NCBI RefSeq assembly: GCF_004364325.1
Contig: NZ_SOCP01000012.1
Span: forward strand, 229,095-293,094
Origin: Actinophytocola oryzae
GTDB taxonomy: Bacteria > Actinomycetota > Actinomycetes > Mycobacteriales > Pseudonocardiaceae
Reading direction: 5' to 3'
Length of the DNA: 64,000 nucleotides
Positions 63,983 to 64,000 of this stretch are shown piece after piece (within the stretch, counting starts at the first letter, position 1; each line of letters starts with the position of its first letter). Below the pieces are notes generated by a model. That model did no database searches and was not told the DNA's origin. It saw nothing but the letters and a program-made list of their open reading frames with translations. Position numbers and translations under genes: made by a program.

Positions 63983-64000
63983 GAGACGGCGTCCCTGGAG

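Overview
The window is a high-GC actinobacterial chromosome segment carrying the transcription and translation super-locus: trpT-secE-nusG-rplK-rplA, rplJ-rplL, rpoB-rpoC, rpsL-rpsG-fusA-tuf, the S10-spc genes, secY-adk-map, infA-rpmJ-rpsM-rpsK-rpsD-rpoA-rplQ-truA. Frequent GTG/TTG starts, strong G/C at third codon positions, a complete mce operon, an EspG/DUF3558/PPE-like cassette and an extended L17 point to Pseudonocardiales, perhaps the Lentzea/Saccharothrix/Actinosynnema group. The genus is inference from gene content; no 16S gene is present.

Layout. 1-3.3 kb: the tail of a MaoC/HadB-type dehydratase, an IclR regulator, an aspartate aminotransferase and an ankyrin-like protein. 3.3-9.4 kb: tRNA-Trp, secE, nusG, rplK and rplA, then two minus-strand genes for exported or membrane proteins (a streptogrisin-type protease and an unknown), then rplJ-rplL. 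9.5-21.2 kb: an Mce lipid-transport operon with ATPase, two YrbE permeases, MceA-F and two Mce-associated proteins. 21.3-24.3 kb: a type VII secretion substrate cassette (EspG, PE-like, DUF3558 lipoprotein, PPE-like). 24.7-32.2 kb: rpoBC. 32.3-35.2 kb: a zinc-ribbon protein, an M15 peptidase, a DinB-like protein and a VapBC-type toxin-antitoxin pair. 35.5-59 kb: the str, S10, spc and alpha operons through truA. 59-64 kb: accessory genes (RibD/DHFR-like, DUF5313, TetR with a divergent small membrane protein, a subtilase) and an unknown gene at the place where mycobacteria carry ESX-4.

The genes mostly follow conserved actinobacterial order. Start/stop overlaps of the ATGA, GTGA and TGATG type are pervasive and imply translational coupling. 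Well-formed hairpins end rplA, rplL, rpoC, tuf, rplO, rplQ and the TetR gene.

The most unusual signal is a pair of 101-bp repeats in opposite orientation about 50 kb apart. One lies exactly between mceA and mceB, the other just before the unknown gene at 63.8 kb. They align without gaps (72 of 101 bases by hand count). Each carries an open mini-ORF whose stop overlaps the next gene's ATG as ATGA, and each supplies a GAGG ribosome-binding site. They look like an element that sits at coupled gene junctions without breaking the coupling. Other points of note are a coupled 61-codon ORF between rpsM and rpsK, a separate small domain at the C-terminus of L17, three substitutions in the rifampicin pocket of RpoB, and a truA start inside a perfect hairpin.
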